Part shown: positions 52,654 to 61,176 of the stretch, piece after piece
Position numbering within the stretch: position 1 is the stretch's first letter
Layout of the letters: each line of letters opens with the position of its first letter
Origin: Streptoverticillium olivoreticuli subsp. olivoreticuli
GTDB lineage: Bacteria; Actinomycetota; Actinomycetes; Streptomycetales; Streptomycetaceae
NCBI RefSeq assembly: GCF_003391135.1
Contig: NZ_CP031455.1
Span: 5,068,001-5,132,000 of the forward strand
Direction of reading: 5' to 3'
Length of the DNA: 64,000 nucleotides
Position numbers and translations under genes: made by a program
The notes under the pieces: generated by a model
The model's input: the letters and a program-made list of their open reading frames with translations, nothing else
What the model was told of the DNA's origin: nothing
Databases searched by the model: none

Positions 52654-53787
52654 TCAACGCGCCGTCCCACCGGCCTCGTTCAAGGCGGTCAGCACGTCGC
52701 CCACGAGGTCCTCCGTGTCCTCCACCCCCACGGAGAAGCGGATGAAACCTTCCGGCACCGCGTCGCCGCCCCAGCGTCCGCGGCGCTCGGCCGTGGAGCG
52801 GACGCCGCCGAAGCTCGTGGCTTCGTCGACAAGTCGCAGGGCGGTGAGGAAACGTTCCGCGTGGGCGCGGTCCGGGAGGGCGAAGGAGACGACGCAGCCG
52901 AAGCGCCCGCCGTGCATCTGGCGCGCGGCGAGCTCGTGCGCGGGGTCCGTGGGCAGGCCGGGGTGGCGCAGGCCGGTGACCTCGGGGCGGTCGCGCAGGG
53001 CCTCGGCCAGGGCGAGCGCGGTCGCGGCCTGCCGGTCGACCCGCAACTGGAGGGTGGCGAGGGAGCGGTGCGCCAGCCAGGCCTCCATGGGGCCGGGGAT
53101 CGCTCCGGTGACCTTGCGCCACGCCCGTACGCCCGCCGTGAGCTCCGGGTCGAGCGTGGTGACGTAGCCCAGGAGGATGTCGCCGTGGCCGGTGAGGGCC
53201 TTGGTGCCGCTCGCCACGGAGAAGTCGGCGCCCAGCTCCAGGGGGCGCTGGGCGAGCGGGGTGGCGAGGGTGTTGTCGACGGCGACGAGCGCGCCCTCGC
53301 GGTGCGCGGCCCCGGCGAGGCGGCGGATGTCGCACACGTCGAGACCGGGGTTGGACGGGGTCTCGATCCACAGCAGCCGCGCGCCCTCCAACGCGGCCAG
53401 TTGGGCGTCGCCCCCGGTCGGCGCGGTCCGCACGACGATGCCGAAGCCCTCCAGGCGCTCCCGCAGGGCGGGCAGCAGCTGATAGCCGTCGCCGGGGAGC
53501 ACGGCGGTGTCGCCGGGGCGCAGCCGTGACAGGAGCACGGCCGAGATCGCGGCCATGCCGGAGGGGAAGACCACGGTCCCGGCCCCGCCGCCGGGGGCCT
53601 CCAGCGTGCTGATCGCCTCTTCCAGCGCGGTCCAGGTGGGGTTGGCCTCGCGGCCGTAGGTGTACGGCCCGGTGACCTCGCCCGGCAGGTGGAAGTGGGC
53701 GGCGAAGGCGGGGCCGGGGAGCGCCGGCTCGTTCGCCCGCGGCTCCGGCAGACCTGCCCGTACGACCCGGGTGCCGTCGCCTGTCAT
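52654..53787 (-). CDS. Cys/Met-metabolism PLP-dependent lyase/synthase
   Basis: 377 residues of the cystathionine gamma-lyase/gamma-synthase family (fold type I). Visible parts are YTYGREANPTWTALEEAI, FPSGMAAISAVLLSRLRPGD, the ETPSNPGLDVCDI strand, the PLP Asp in LVAVDNTLATP, the PLP Lys in SVASGTKALTGHGDILLGYV and a C-terminal FIRFSVGVEDTEDLVGDV. Lyase and synthase cannot be separated by eye. The start is ATG 53787. Confidence 0.93.
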   Translation of the reverse strand: MTGDGTRVVRAGLPEPRANEPALPGPAFAAHFHLPGEVTGPYTYGREANPTWTALEEAISTLEAPGGGAGTVVFPSGMAAISAVLLSRLRPGDTAVLPGDGYQLLPALRERLEGFGIVVRTAPTGGDAQLAALEGARLLWIETPSNPGLDVCDIRRLAGAAHREGALVAVDNTLATPLAQRPLELGADFSVASGTKALTGHGDILLGYVTTLDPELTAGVRAWRKVTGAIPGPMEAWLAHRSLATLQLRVDRQAATALALAEALRDRPEVTGLRHPGLPTDPAHELAARQMHGGRFGCVVSFALPDRAHAERFLTALRLVDEATSFGGVRSTAERRGRWGGDAVPEGFIRFSVGVEDTEDLVGDVLTALNEAGGTAR

Positions 53788-53862
53788 CTGTGCTCCCTCC
53801 GGTGGTGCCTCGCGCCTGCCGCGCCCGTTCCGTGCATTCGGTGCGTTTGTCCCGTGCGGCGG

Positions 53863-54243
53863 TCAGTCCTTCTCGTCCGGCAGGATCACGTGCATCGCCC
53901 ACGCCACGACCGAGATGATCACGCCGCCGACCAGCGCGCTCCAGAAGCCGTCCACGTGGAAGGCCAGGCCGAGCCTGCCCGCGAGCCACGATGTCAGCAG
54001 CAGCATCAGCGCGTTGATCACCAGCGTGATGAGGCCGAGGGTCAGGATGAAGAGCGGGAACGACAGCAGCTTCACGACCGGCTTGACGATGAAGTTGACC
54101 ACGCCGAAGACGAGCGCGACGAGAATGAGCGTGAGCACCTTGCGCACGGTGTTCTCACCGGACAGCGTGATGCCCTTGAGCAGCCAGATGGCGACCGCCA
54201 GGGCCGCCGCGTTGGCGATCGTCTTGACTACGAAATTCTTCAT
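53863..54243 (-). CDS. Phage-holin-4-like membrane protein
   Basis: 126 residues from the ATG at 54243. Four hydrophobic helices: FVVKTIANAAALAVAIWLL, VRKVLTLILVALVFGVVNF, LLSFPLFILTLGLITLVINALMLLLTSWL and LVGGVIISVVAWAMHVIL. The NFIVKPVVKLLSFPLFILTLGL signature places it in the Phage_holin_4_2 (YvlD-like) family, a chromosomal membrane protein and not a phage remnant. No clear ribosome-binding site is seen. It is divergent from the cupin gene. Confidence 0.88.
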   Translation of the reverse strand: MKNFVVKTIANAAALAVAIWLLKGITLSGENTVRKVLTLILVALVFGVVNFIVKPVVKLLSFPLFILTLGLITLVINALMLLLTSWLAGRLGLAFHVDGFWSALVGGVIISVVAWAMHVILPDEKD

Positions 54244-54337
54244 GGTGAGATCGTTGCAGACGGGATCGGCTGCCGAGGTCCTGCGCGGCAACGCACAGCA
54301 AGGCGACAGCGAGGGACGGTAACGAGGTGGGCGAGAG

Positions 54338-54655
54338 ATGAAGGCGTTCCGGCTGGACGAGCTGGAGGCGGAGCGGGCCGCCAATGAGGGTGCCTATTTG
54401 CAGTTCCTGCGCGAGCGGAACATGTCCGTCGGTCTCTACGCGCTCGACGCGGGGGACACCGACCCCCAGACGCCGCACGCGCAGGACGAGGTCTACATGG
54501 TCATGAGCGGCCGCGCGGCGATCACGGTGGGCGACGAGACGACCGAGGTGGCGCGGGGGAGCGTGGTGTACGTACGGGCCGGAGTGCCGCACCGCTTCCA
54601 CCACATCAGCGAGGACCTGAGGGTCCTGGTGGTCTTCTCTCCGCCTGAGAGCTGA
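54338..54655 (+). CDS. Small cupin protein
   Basis: 105 residues, a single cupin barrel. The two metal motifs are DTDPQTPHAQDEVYMVMSGRA (His and Glu ligands) and GSVVYVRAGVPHRFHHI. Its function is unknown; such proteins bind metals and small ligands. The ATG at 54338 is behind GGTGGGCGAG. Confidence 0.88.
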   Translation: MKAFRLDELEAERAANEGAYLQFLRERNMSVGLYALDAGDTDPQTPHAQDEVYMVMSGRAAITVGDETTEVARGSVVYVRAGVPHRFHHISEDLRVLVVFSPPES

Positions 54656-54840
54656 CCCGGAACCCCGGGATCCCGTAGGGGGTCGCTCAGGGACGGACGG
54701 GGGCTGCGGGGCCCCCGCCGGCCCACCGGGTCGTCCTAGCATCGAGAGCGAGGCCGGAGCAGTTCCGCTCCGGCTCGACGAAGAGCCTCACGAGGAGCTC
54801 CGCGAGGAGCTCCACGAAGCGGAAAGCAGGGACGGACGAC

Positions 54841-55059
54841 ATGGGTGAGAAGGGGATTTTCGCAGGACTCCCGTGGTGGGTTAAGTGGATCGCCGTGCCG
54901 GTCCTCGTCCTGATGGTGTTCGGCAGCCTGATCATGACCGCGCTCGGTTTTGTGATCGCGCTGCTCTTCAAGGCGCTGCTGCTGGTGGCGCTCGTCGGTG
55001 GTCTGATCTTCGTCGTCAGGAAGTTCACGTCGTCCTCGTCGTCCAAGGGCGACTGGTAG
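54841..55059 (+). CDS. DUF5326-family small membrane protein
   Basis: 72 residues: a short leader GIFAGLPWWVKWIAVP, then two hydrophobic helices (VLVLMVFGSLIMTALGFVIALLF, LLLVALVGGLIFVVRKF) and a Ser-rich tail. It matches the DUF5326 family, found in streptomycetes. The function is unknown. The preceding 185 bp (54656-54840) show no gene but contain several GAGGAGCTC-like tandem elements. Confidence 0.88.
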   Translation: MGEKGIFAGLPWWVKWIAVPVLVLMVFGSLIMTALGFVIALLFKALLLVALVGGLIFVVRKFTSSSSSKGDW

Positions 55060-55367
55060 GCGGATCCAATCGGTGTGCGGGAGACAGGAGTACGTCACCC
55101 GCACCGGCCCTCGGCACCGCCTTCCGACTGTCGCCCACGGTCGGTGTTGACGGCTGTGGCGATTTCTCTGCCGTGAAACGCCCGGAACGACTCCGCCCCG
55201 TAGTCGAGTCGCTACGCTCCAGAGTCATAGAGCTCGTAAGCTCACTCTCGATCTCTATCGGTATCTGAAATATCACTCCCCGTGATCCATGGATGCCGTC
55301 GAATGACGGAGTCTTTGGACATAAGGGAGCCAATCCCGGCCAAAACGACGAATCGGGGCATTGGGCG

Positions 55368-55814
55368 ATGCGTGAAACGGTTCAGGCAGAAGTGATCATG
55401 ACCTTCCTCGTCTCCGAGGAGTTGTCCTTCCGGATTCCGGTGGGGCTGGTCTACGACAGCAGCGACCCTTATGCGGTGAAATTCACCTTTCACCTGCCCG
55501 GGGACGCCCCGGTGACCTGGGCGTTCGCGCGCGAGTTGCTGCTCGACGGACTCAGCCAGCCGTCCGGCGAGGGCGATGTGCACATCGCCCCCGCCTCCGC
55601 CGAGCACCTCTCGGACGTCTTCATCCGGCTGCAAGTGGGCTGCGAAGGGGCCCTGTTCCGAGCCGGGGCGGCGCCTCTGGTGGCCTTCCTCGACCGGACC
55701 GACCGCATCGCACCCCTCGGCGAGGAGCGCACGGTCGCGGACTTCGAGTACGACCTCGCCGCCGCTCTCGACAACATCCTCGCCGGCAACCCCGAGGGGC
55801 AGAACGCTGGTTAG
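55368..55814 (+). CDS. ssgA: Sporulation-specific cell division protein SsgA
   Basis: 148 residues. SALP family; SsgA localises SsgB and FtsZ for sporulation septa. The sequence (GTPASVT-free here) reads MRETVQAEVIMTFLVSEELS, then FRIPVGLVYDSSDPYAVKFT and LPGDAPVTWAFARELLLDGL and FLDRTDRIAPLGEERT, and ends GQNAG, close to S. coelicolor SsgA rather than SsgB. The ATG at 55368 is taken because the MRE-VQAEV- start is conserved; ATG 55398 is internal. The usual regulator gene ssgR is not upstream (55060-55367 holds no gene). It overlaps the convergent flotillin gene by 4 nt. Confidence 0.93.
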   Translation: MRETVQAEVIMTFLVSEELSFRIPVGLVYDSSDPYAVKFTFHLPGDAPVTWAFARELLLDGLSQPSGEGDVHIAPASAEHLSDVFIRLQVGCEGALFRAGAAPLVAFLDRTDRIAPLGEERTVADFEYDLAAALDNILAGNPEGQNAG

Positions 55815-57397
55815 CGGCCCGGAATGGCTCCATCGTCCTTCTGGACCGTCACCCGCTCCGAGCGCGGGGCCGCGCCCTGCGGCGCGGACACAGGTCCCCG
55901 GCCCGCCGGGCTCCCGCCGCCGCCCCGGGCCGTAGTGCCGCCGACGCCACCGGTGCCGCCGCCCGCCGCCGCGCCGCCGAGGCCGTTCGCCCCCGGGCCC
56001 TCCGCCGTGCCCATGCCGGCGAGCAGCTGCCGCGCCAGGCCCAGGCCCGTGCCGCCCATCGTCAGGGCCTTCGCGAACAGCTCGGACATGCCGTCCGCCC
56101 CGTTCAGCAGCACCATATGATCGACGTTTCCGAAGGCCTCCGCCCCGGCGCGCACGATCTCCGGCCAGTTTTCGGCCAGTTGTTGGGCGACCACCGCCTC
56201 CTGGTTCTCCGCCAGGGCGGCCGCCCTGGCCTTGATCGACTCGGCCTCGGCGAGGCCCTGTGCCCGCGCCGCCTCGGCCGCCGCCAGACCCTTGGCCTGC
56301 GCGGCCGCGGCCTCGGCCTCACCGGTCGCCCGGGTCGCCGCGGCGGCCGCGGCACCGCGCGCCTTGGTGGCCTCGGCCTCCGCGCCCGCCGCCGCCTTCA
56401 CCCGGGTCGCCTCGGCGGCCGCCGCCAGCTCCGTCTCCCGGGCCTTCGCCTGCGCCGCGGAGATCCGCGCGTCGCGCTCCGCCTCGGCCAGCGTCCGCTT
56501 CTCGTACGCCGCCGCGTCCGCCGGCTTGCGGACGTCCGCCTGGAGCTGCTGCTCCTTGCGCTGCGCCGCGAGCTCGGCGACCCGGGTCTCCTGGACCACG
56601 ACCTCCTGCTGCGCCGCGGCGTCCGCCAGCGGGCCCGCCTGCCGCGCCTTGGCCGCCGCGCTGTCCCGCTCGGCCTGATAGCCGGCCTGGAGGATCTCGC
56701 TGTCGCGGGTCGCCTCCGACATCCGGGCCGCGGCCTGCTGCTCCGCCTCCGTGGCCAGCCGGTCCGCCTCGGCCTGCGCGATCCGCGCGTCCCGGTGGAC
56801 CGCGGCCGCGTGCGGCGCGGAGAGGTTCTTGATGTAGCCCGTGGGGTCCTGGATCTCGTGGATCTGCAGGGAGTCGATGATCAGGCCCAGCTTCTCCATC
56901 TCGGAGCCCGAGGCGGAGCGGGTCTCGCCGGTCAGCCGCTCCCGGTCGCGGATCATGTCCTCGACCGTCAGCCCGCCGACGATCGAGCGGAGGTGACCCG
57001 CGAAGACGTTGTGCACCCGGTCGCCCATGTGCTTCTGCTGGTCCAGGAAGCGGCGGGCCGCGTTCGCGATCGACACGAAGTCGTCGCCCACCTTGAATAT
57101 CACCACGCCGTGCACCTTGAGCGGGATGCCCTGCTTGGTGACGCAATCCACGTTCAGATCGGCCTCGTTGAGGTCCAGCGACAGCTTCCGCACCACCTGC
57201 ACCCCGGGCAGCACGAGCGTCCCGCGACCGGTGACGATCCGGAAGCCCATGCCCTCCTCCAGGCCCTCGGTGCGGTGCTTGGAACCGGAGATGACCAGCG
57301 CCTCATTGGGCTCCGCCACCCGCCACATCAGCTTGAACAGCCCGATCATGATGCCGACGCCGACGACGACAACCCCCGCCACGATGCCGATGAGCAT
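55811..57397 (-). CDS. Flotillin-like SPFH protein
   Basis: 528 residues. The N-terminal membrane hairpin (LIGIVAGVVVVGVGIMIGLF) is followed by an SPFH domain with RVAEPNEALVISG, GIPLKVHGVVIFKVGDD and GGLTVEDMIRDRERLTGE. An Ala/Glu/Arg-rich coiled coil (~210-420) precedes a Gly-rich low-complexity tail. It builds membrane microdomains in Gram-positive bacteria. The small NfeD-like gene (57544-57744) and the YibE/F gene lie upstream in the same direction; NfeD/flotillin pairing is a known family trait. Confidence 0.9.
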   Translation of the reverse strand: MLIGIVAGVVVVGVGIMIGLFKLMWRVAEPNEALVISGSKHRTEGLEEGMGFRIVTGRGTLVLPGVQVVRKLSLDLNEADLNVDCVTKQGIPLKVHGVVIFKVGDDFVSIANAARRFLDQQKHMGDRVHNVFAGHLRSIVGGLTVEDMIRDRERLTGETRSASGSEMEKLGLIIDSLQIHEIQDPTGYIKNLSAPHAAAVHRDARIAQAEADRLATEAEQQAAARMSEATRDSEILQAGYQAERDSAAAKARQAGPLADAAAQQEVVVQETRVAELAAQRKEQQLQADVRKPADAAAYEKRTLAEAERDARISAAQAKARETELAAAAEATRVKAAAGAEAEATKARGAAAAAATRATGEAEAAAAQAKGLAAAEAARAQGLAEAESIKARAAALAENQEAVVAQQLAENWPEIVRAGAEAFGNVDHMVLLNGADGMSELFAKALTMGGTGLGLARQLLAGMGTAEGPGANGLGGAAAGGGTGGVGGTTARGGGGSPAGRGPVSAPQGAAPRSERVTVQKDDGAIPGR

Positions 57398-57543
57398 CGC
57401 TCAGCCCCCCTTTTGCGGCCCCTGGGTTCGGAGCCCTGTGATCGAAAGTGTGCTCCCGCGCAGGCCGGTGGTGAAGAGCTCCGCGCTTCTTGGCGCTTTC
57501 TTGACACCGTGCGTCCGGTGAACCCCCGCTCTCCCCGTGCGGA

Positions 57544-57744
57544 TCAGCCGTAGGCGGCCGCCACATAGACCGTGCGCGGCGGCTGATACTCCACGACTAC
57601 CACCACCGTCCCCCGCTCCAGGCGCTCGCCCGCCTCCACCGCGTACGCCAGGAAGGCCTCGGCGCCGCCCCTGACCCGCACGATCACCTCGCCGACCAGC
57701 CCCGGGCCGATCGTCCCCGTCACCCTGCCCTGTTCCCCGACCAC
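57544..57744 (-). CDS. Small NfeD-like OB-fold protein
   Basis: 66 residues: VGEQGRVTGTIGPGLVGEV then VRVRGGAEAFLAYAVEAGER and VVVVVEYQPPRTVYVA, i.e. the beta-barrel C-terminal domain of NfeD (the GxVGxGxIGP-type turn) without its membrane or protease parts. It starts 18 bp after the YibE/F stop and precedes the flotillin gene by 146 bp, fitting a flotillin partner. Confidence 0.75.
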   Translation of the reverse strand: MVGEQGRVTGTIGPGLVGEVIVRVRGGAEAFLAYAVEAGERLERGTVVVVVEYQPPRTVYVAAAYG

Positions 57745-57762
57745 TTGCCGCCCCCCCCGCGA

Positions 57763-59133
57763 TCACTTCGCCCGACGGCGCCTCCCGCCTCGCGACGCCC
57801 CCCGCGCCCTCGGGCCCGACTTCGCCCTCGTCCTCGTATTGTGCCGGTCGGCACTGACAACGAGCGCCGCCAGCGCGGTCGTCACCGGCACCGAGGCCAC
57901 CAACCCGATGCTGCCGACCAGCGTCCGGACGATCTCCTCCGCGACGATCTCGCTCGTCGCGACCCGCTCGATCCCGCTGTCCGCGATCGAGAACAGCAGC
58001 ATCAGCGGCAGGGACGCGCCCGCGTACGCCATCACCAGCGTATTGACCACCGACGCGATGTGGTCCCGCCCGATGCGCATCCCCGCCCCGTAGAGCTTGC
58101 GCCAACTCGCGTCCGGGTCCGCCTCCTTCAGCTCCCACACCGCCGACGTCTGCGTCACCGTGACGTCGTCGAGCACGCCGAGGGAGCCGATGATGATCCC
58201 GGCGAGCAGCAGGCCGCGGATCTCGATCCCGGGGTAGAGGCCGTGCACCAGACCGGTCTGGTCGTCGGTGTCGCCCGTCAGGTGGGCCCATTGGGTGAAC
58301 AGCGCGCCGAGCAGGCCGATGAGCATCAGGGACGTGAGCGTGCCGACGACGGCCACGGACGTCCGGGCGTTGAGGCCGTGACACATGTAGAGCGCGATCA
58401 GCATGATCGCGCTGCCGCCGATCACGGCCACCAGCAATGGGTCCGAGCCGTGCAGGATCGCGGGGAGGATGAACAGCGTCAGCACCCCGAAGCTGATCAC
58501 CAGGGCGACCAGCGCGAAGACCCCGCGCAGCCGCCCGACCACCACGACGGCCAGCGCGAACAGCCCGGCGAGCAGCGCCATGGGCAGCGTCCGGTCCACG
58601 TCGCTGACCGCGTACTGCAGGTTCTTCGGCGCCTTCGGCGCGTACGCCAGGACGACCTCCTGGCCCACCGAGTAGTGGCGCGAGGCGCTCGGCTGCACGA
58701 GCTCGGTGAAGGTGCGGCCCTTGTCCGGGCCCGAGGTCACCTCGATCTCCGACTTCTCGCAGGGCCCCTGAGCCGGCGCCGCGCCGCCCGGCTGCGCGGA
58801 CTGCGCCTGCGGCTGGGCACCCGCCTTGGCGCAGTCGATCTCCTCGATCTTCACCACCCGCCCCGACCGCGTCTGCTGGTCGAGACCGAGCCCGGAGTGC
58901 TTGTGGGGAGGCGCTCCGCCCGGCCACATCACGATCAGCCCGGCGAGCACGGCGACGGCGAAGGGGATGAGCACGGCCGCGATCACCTTGCGCAGGTGCG
59001 CGGAGACGGGCGTGGGCGGCCCGTGGCTGTGCGAGTGGCCGTGCGAGTGGCCATGGGCCCGGGAGGCGCCGTGGCCGGGGTGGGGGACGTCGGTGCGGGT
59101 CTGCTGTTCCGTGGGGGTCACGCCCCGCATCAT
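57763..59133 (-). CDS. YibE/F-family membrane protein with His-rich N-terminus
   Basis: 456 residues from the ATG at 59133 (AGAGGGGG upstream). The N-terminus (20-40) is HGHSHGHSHSHG-like, suggesting metal binding. One helix and an outer loop with two Cys (CAKAGAQ ... GPCEK) precede about six helices with LLLAGIIIGSLGVLDDVTVTQ, the YibE/F core signature. A basic tail (RGASRGGRRRRAK) ends it. The function is unknown. It is divergent from the thiC riboswitch. Confidence 0.87.
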   Translation of the reverse strand: MMRGVTPTEQQTRTDVPHPGHGASRAHGHSHGHSHSHGPPTPVSAHLRKVIAAVLIPFAVAVLAGLIVMWPGGAPPHKHSGLGLDQQTRSGRVVKIEEIDCAKAGAQPQAQSAQPGGAAPAQGPCEKSEIEVTSGPDKGRTFTELVQPSASRHYSVGQEVVLAYAPKAPKNLQYAVSDVDRTLPMALLAGLFALAVVVVGRLRGVFALVALVISFGVLTLFILPAILHGSDPLLVAVIGGSAIMLIALYMCHGLNARTSVAVVGTLTSLMLIGLLGALFTQWAHLTGDTDDQTGLVHGLYPGIEIRGLLLAGIIIGSLGVLDDVTVTQTSAVWELKEADPDASWRKLYGAGMRIGRDHIASVVNTLVMAYAGASLPLMLLFSIADSGIERVATSEIVAEEIVRTLVGSIGLVASVPVTTALAALVVSADRHNTRTRAKSGPRARGASRGGRRRRAK

Positions 59134-59193
59134 CGCAACCCCCTCTGGTCCTCCGTACGGGGGAAGCGCTAGCGTGGTGGCACCTTTGCAATC

Positions 59194-59306
59194 GCGGGAG
59201 CTCGGAGCACCGGGCTGAGAGGGCGCTGACCTCCGTACGGCTGGCACGTACGGACATCGCTGCGTCGACCGCCGAACCTGTTACCGGGTAATGCCGGCGT
59301 AGGGAG
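59194..59306 (+). promoter_or_regulatory. TPP riboswitch (THI element) of thiC
   Basis: Conserved THI-box pieces in order: GCACCGGGCTGAGAGGG (59206-59222), then a variable stem (TCCGTACGGCTGGCACGTACGGA-like hairpin), GAACCTGTTACCGGGTAATG (59274-59293) and the closing CCGGCGTAGGGAG. Thiamine pyrophosphate binding is expected to repress thiC. It lies 11 bp before the ATG, in reach of ribosome binding. Confidence 0.95.
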
Positions 59307-59316
59307 TTCTGGTCTC

Positions 59317-61074
59317 ATGACCTCGCAGGATGCACGCACGTCCGAAACCGGTCCGATCGGCTGGCACAAGGACTACGTGACCGGCTCGCGGCCGGACCTC
59401 AGGGTTCCGGTGCGGCGGGTGCATCTCACCAACGGGCAGGACGTACGGCTGTACGACACCTCAGGCCCGTACACCGACCCGGCCGTCGAGACGGACGTCC
59501 GCCGTGGCCTCCAGCCGCTGCGGGAGCACTGGATCATCGGCCGCGGCGACACCGAGGAGTACGCGGGACGCCCGATGCGCCCCGAGGACGACGGTCTCAA
59601 GCACACCTCTCCGCGCGGGGGGCTGAAGAACCTCGACGCGGTCTTCCCCGGCCGTCCGCGCCAGCCCCGCCGGGGCCGGTCCGGCGCCGCGGTGACCCAG
59701 CTCGCGTACGCCCGCCGCGGTGAGGTCACCGAGGAGATGGAGTACGTCGCCCTCCGGGAGAACGTCTCCCCCGAGACCGTCCGCGAGGAGATCGCGGCGG
59801 GCCGGGCCGTGCTCCCGGCCAATGTGAACCACCCGGAGATCGAGCCGATGATCATCGGCAAGAAGTTCCTGGTGAAGGTGAACGCCAACATCGGCAATTC
59901 GGCCGTCACCTCATCGATCGAGGAGGAGGTCGAGAAGATGACCTGGGCGACCCGCTGGGGCGCCGACACGGTCATGGACCTCTCGACCGGCCGCAACATC
60001 CACACCACCCGCGAGTGGGTGCTGCGCAACTCCCCTGTGCCGATCGGCACCGTGCCGCTCTACCAGGCCCTGGAGAAGGTCGACGGCAAGGCCGAGGAGC
60101 TCACCTGGGAGATCTACAAGGACACGGTCATCGAGCAGGCCGAGCAGGGCGTGGACTACATGACCGTCCACGCGGGCGTGCTGCTGCGCTACGTCCCGCT
60201 GACGGCCCGCCGCAAGACCGGCATCGTCTCGCGCGGCGGCTCGATCATGGCCGCCTGGTGCCTGGCGCACCACAAGGAGTCGTTCCTCTACGAGAACTTC
60301 GAGGAGCTCTGCGAGATCCTCGCCTCGTACGACGTGACGTACTCCCTCGGTGACGGGCTGCGCCCCGGCTCGATCGCGGACGCCAACGACGAGGCGCAGT
60401 TCGCCGAGTTGAGGACCCTCGGCGAGCTCAACACGATCGCCAAGCGGCACAACGTCCAGACGATGATCGAGGGCCCGGGCCATGTCCCGATGCACAAGAT
60501 CAAGGAGAACATCGACCTCCAGCAGGAGATCTGCGAGGAGGCGCCGTTCTACACGCTCGGCCCGCTGACGACCGACGTCGCGCCCGCGTACGACCACATC
60601 ACGTCGGGGATCGGCGCGGCGATGATCGCCTGGTGGGGCACGGCGATGCTCTGCTACGTCACGCCCAAGGAGCACCTGGGCCTGCCGGACCGCGACGACG
60701 TCAAGACCGGTGTGATCACGTACAAGATCGCGGCCCACGCGGCGGATCTCGCCAAGGGGCACCCGGGCGCGCAGGAGTGGGACGACGCGCTGTCCGACGC
60801 GCGCTTCGAGTTCCGCTGGGAGGACCAGTTCAACCTGGCGCTCGACCCGGACACGGCACGGGCCTTCCACGACGAGACGCTGCCCGCGGAGCCGGCGAAG
60901 ACGGCGCACTTCTGCTCGATGTGCGGGCCCAAGTTCTGCTCGATGAAGATCTCGCAGGACATCCGCCGCGAGCACGGCGGGGACCTCGCCGTCGACCCCG
61001 AGGCGGGGATGGCGGAGAAGTCCAAGGAGTTCGCGGCGGCGGGCAACCGCGTCTATCTGCCGATCGCGGACTAG
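59317..61074 (+). CDS. thiC: Phosphomethylpyrimidine synthase ThiC
   Basis: Radical SAM-type enzyme making HMP-P, the pyrimidine of thiamine, from AIR. The protein is 585 residues with MIIGKKFLVKVNANIGNSAV, RWGADTVMDLSTGRNIHTTR, VEGPGHVP-like EGPGHVPMHKIKENI and the C-terminal cluster motif CSMCGPKFCSMK (CX2CX4C). The start is ATG 59317 right behind the TPP riboswitch. Nothing else of the thiamine pathway is nearby. Confidence 0.98.
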   Translation: MTSQDARTSETGPIGWHKDYVTGSRPDLRVPVRRVHLTNGQDVRLYDTSGPYTDPAVETDVRRGLQPLREHWIIGRGDTEEYAGRPMRPEDDGLKHTSPRGGLKNLDAVFPGRPRQPRRGRSGAAVTQLAYARRGEVTEEMEYVALRENVSPETVREEIAAGRAVLPANVNHPEIEPMIIGKKFLVKVNANIGNSAVTSSIEEEVEKMTWATRWGADTVMDLSTGRNIHTTREWVLRNSPVPIGTVPLYQALEKVDGKAEELTWEIYKDTVIEQAEQGVDYMTVHAGVLLRYVPLTARRKTGIVSRGGSIMAAWCLAHHKESFLYENFEELCEILASYDVTYSLGDGLRPGSIADANDEAQFAELRTLGELNTIAKRHNVQTMIEGPGHVPMHKIKENIDLQQEICEEAPFYTLGPLTTDVAPAYDHITSGIGAAMIAWWGTAMLCYVTPKEHLGLPDRDDVKTGVITYKIAAHAADLAKGHPGAQEWDDALSDARFEFRWEDQFNLALDPDTARAFHDETLPAEPAKTAHFCSMCGPKFCSMKISQDIRREHGGDLAVDPEAGMAEKSKEFAAAGNRVYLPIAD

Positions 61075-61176
61075 CGGCCGGACGGCGCGGTCCGAGAGGC
61101 CCCGGCCGGTGTCGGGGCCTCGTCCGCGGACCGGCCCGGGGGACCGGGCGCGAGGTCGCGCACGGCGGCCCGTGGC

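Noticed and set aside
53863..54243. Phage holin suggesting a prophage
   Set aside because: The protein belongs to the chromosomal YvlD/Phage_holin_4_2 family; no phage genes, integrase or att sites are nearby.
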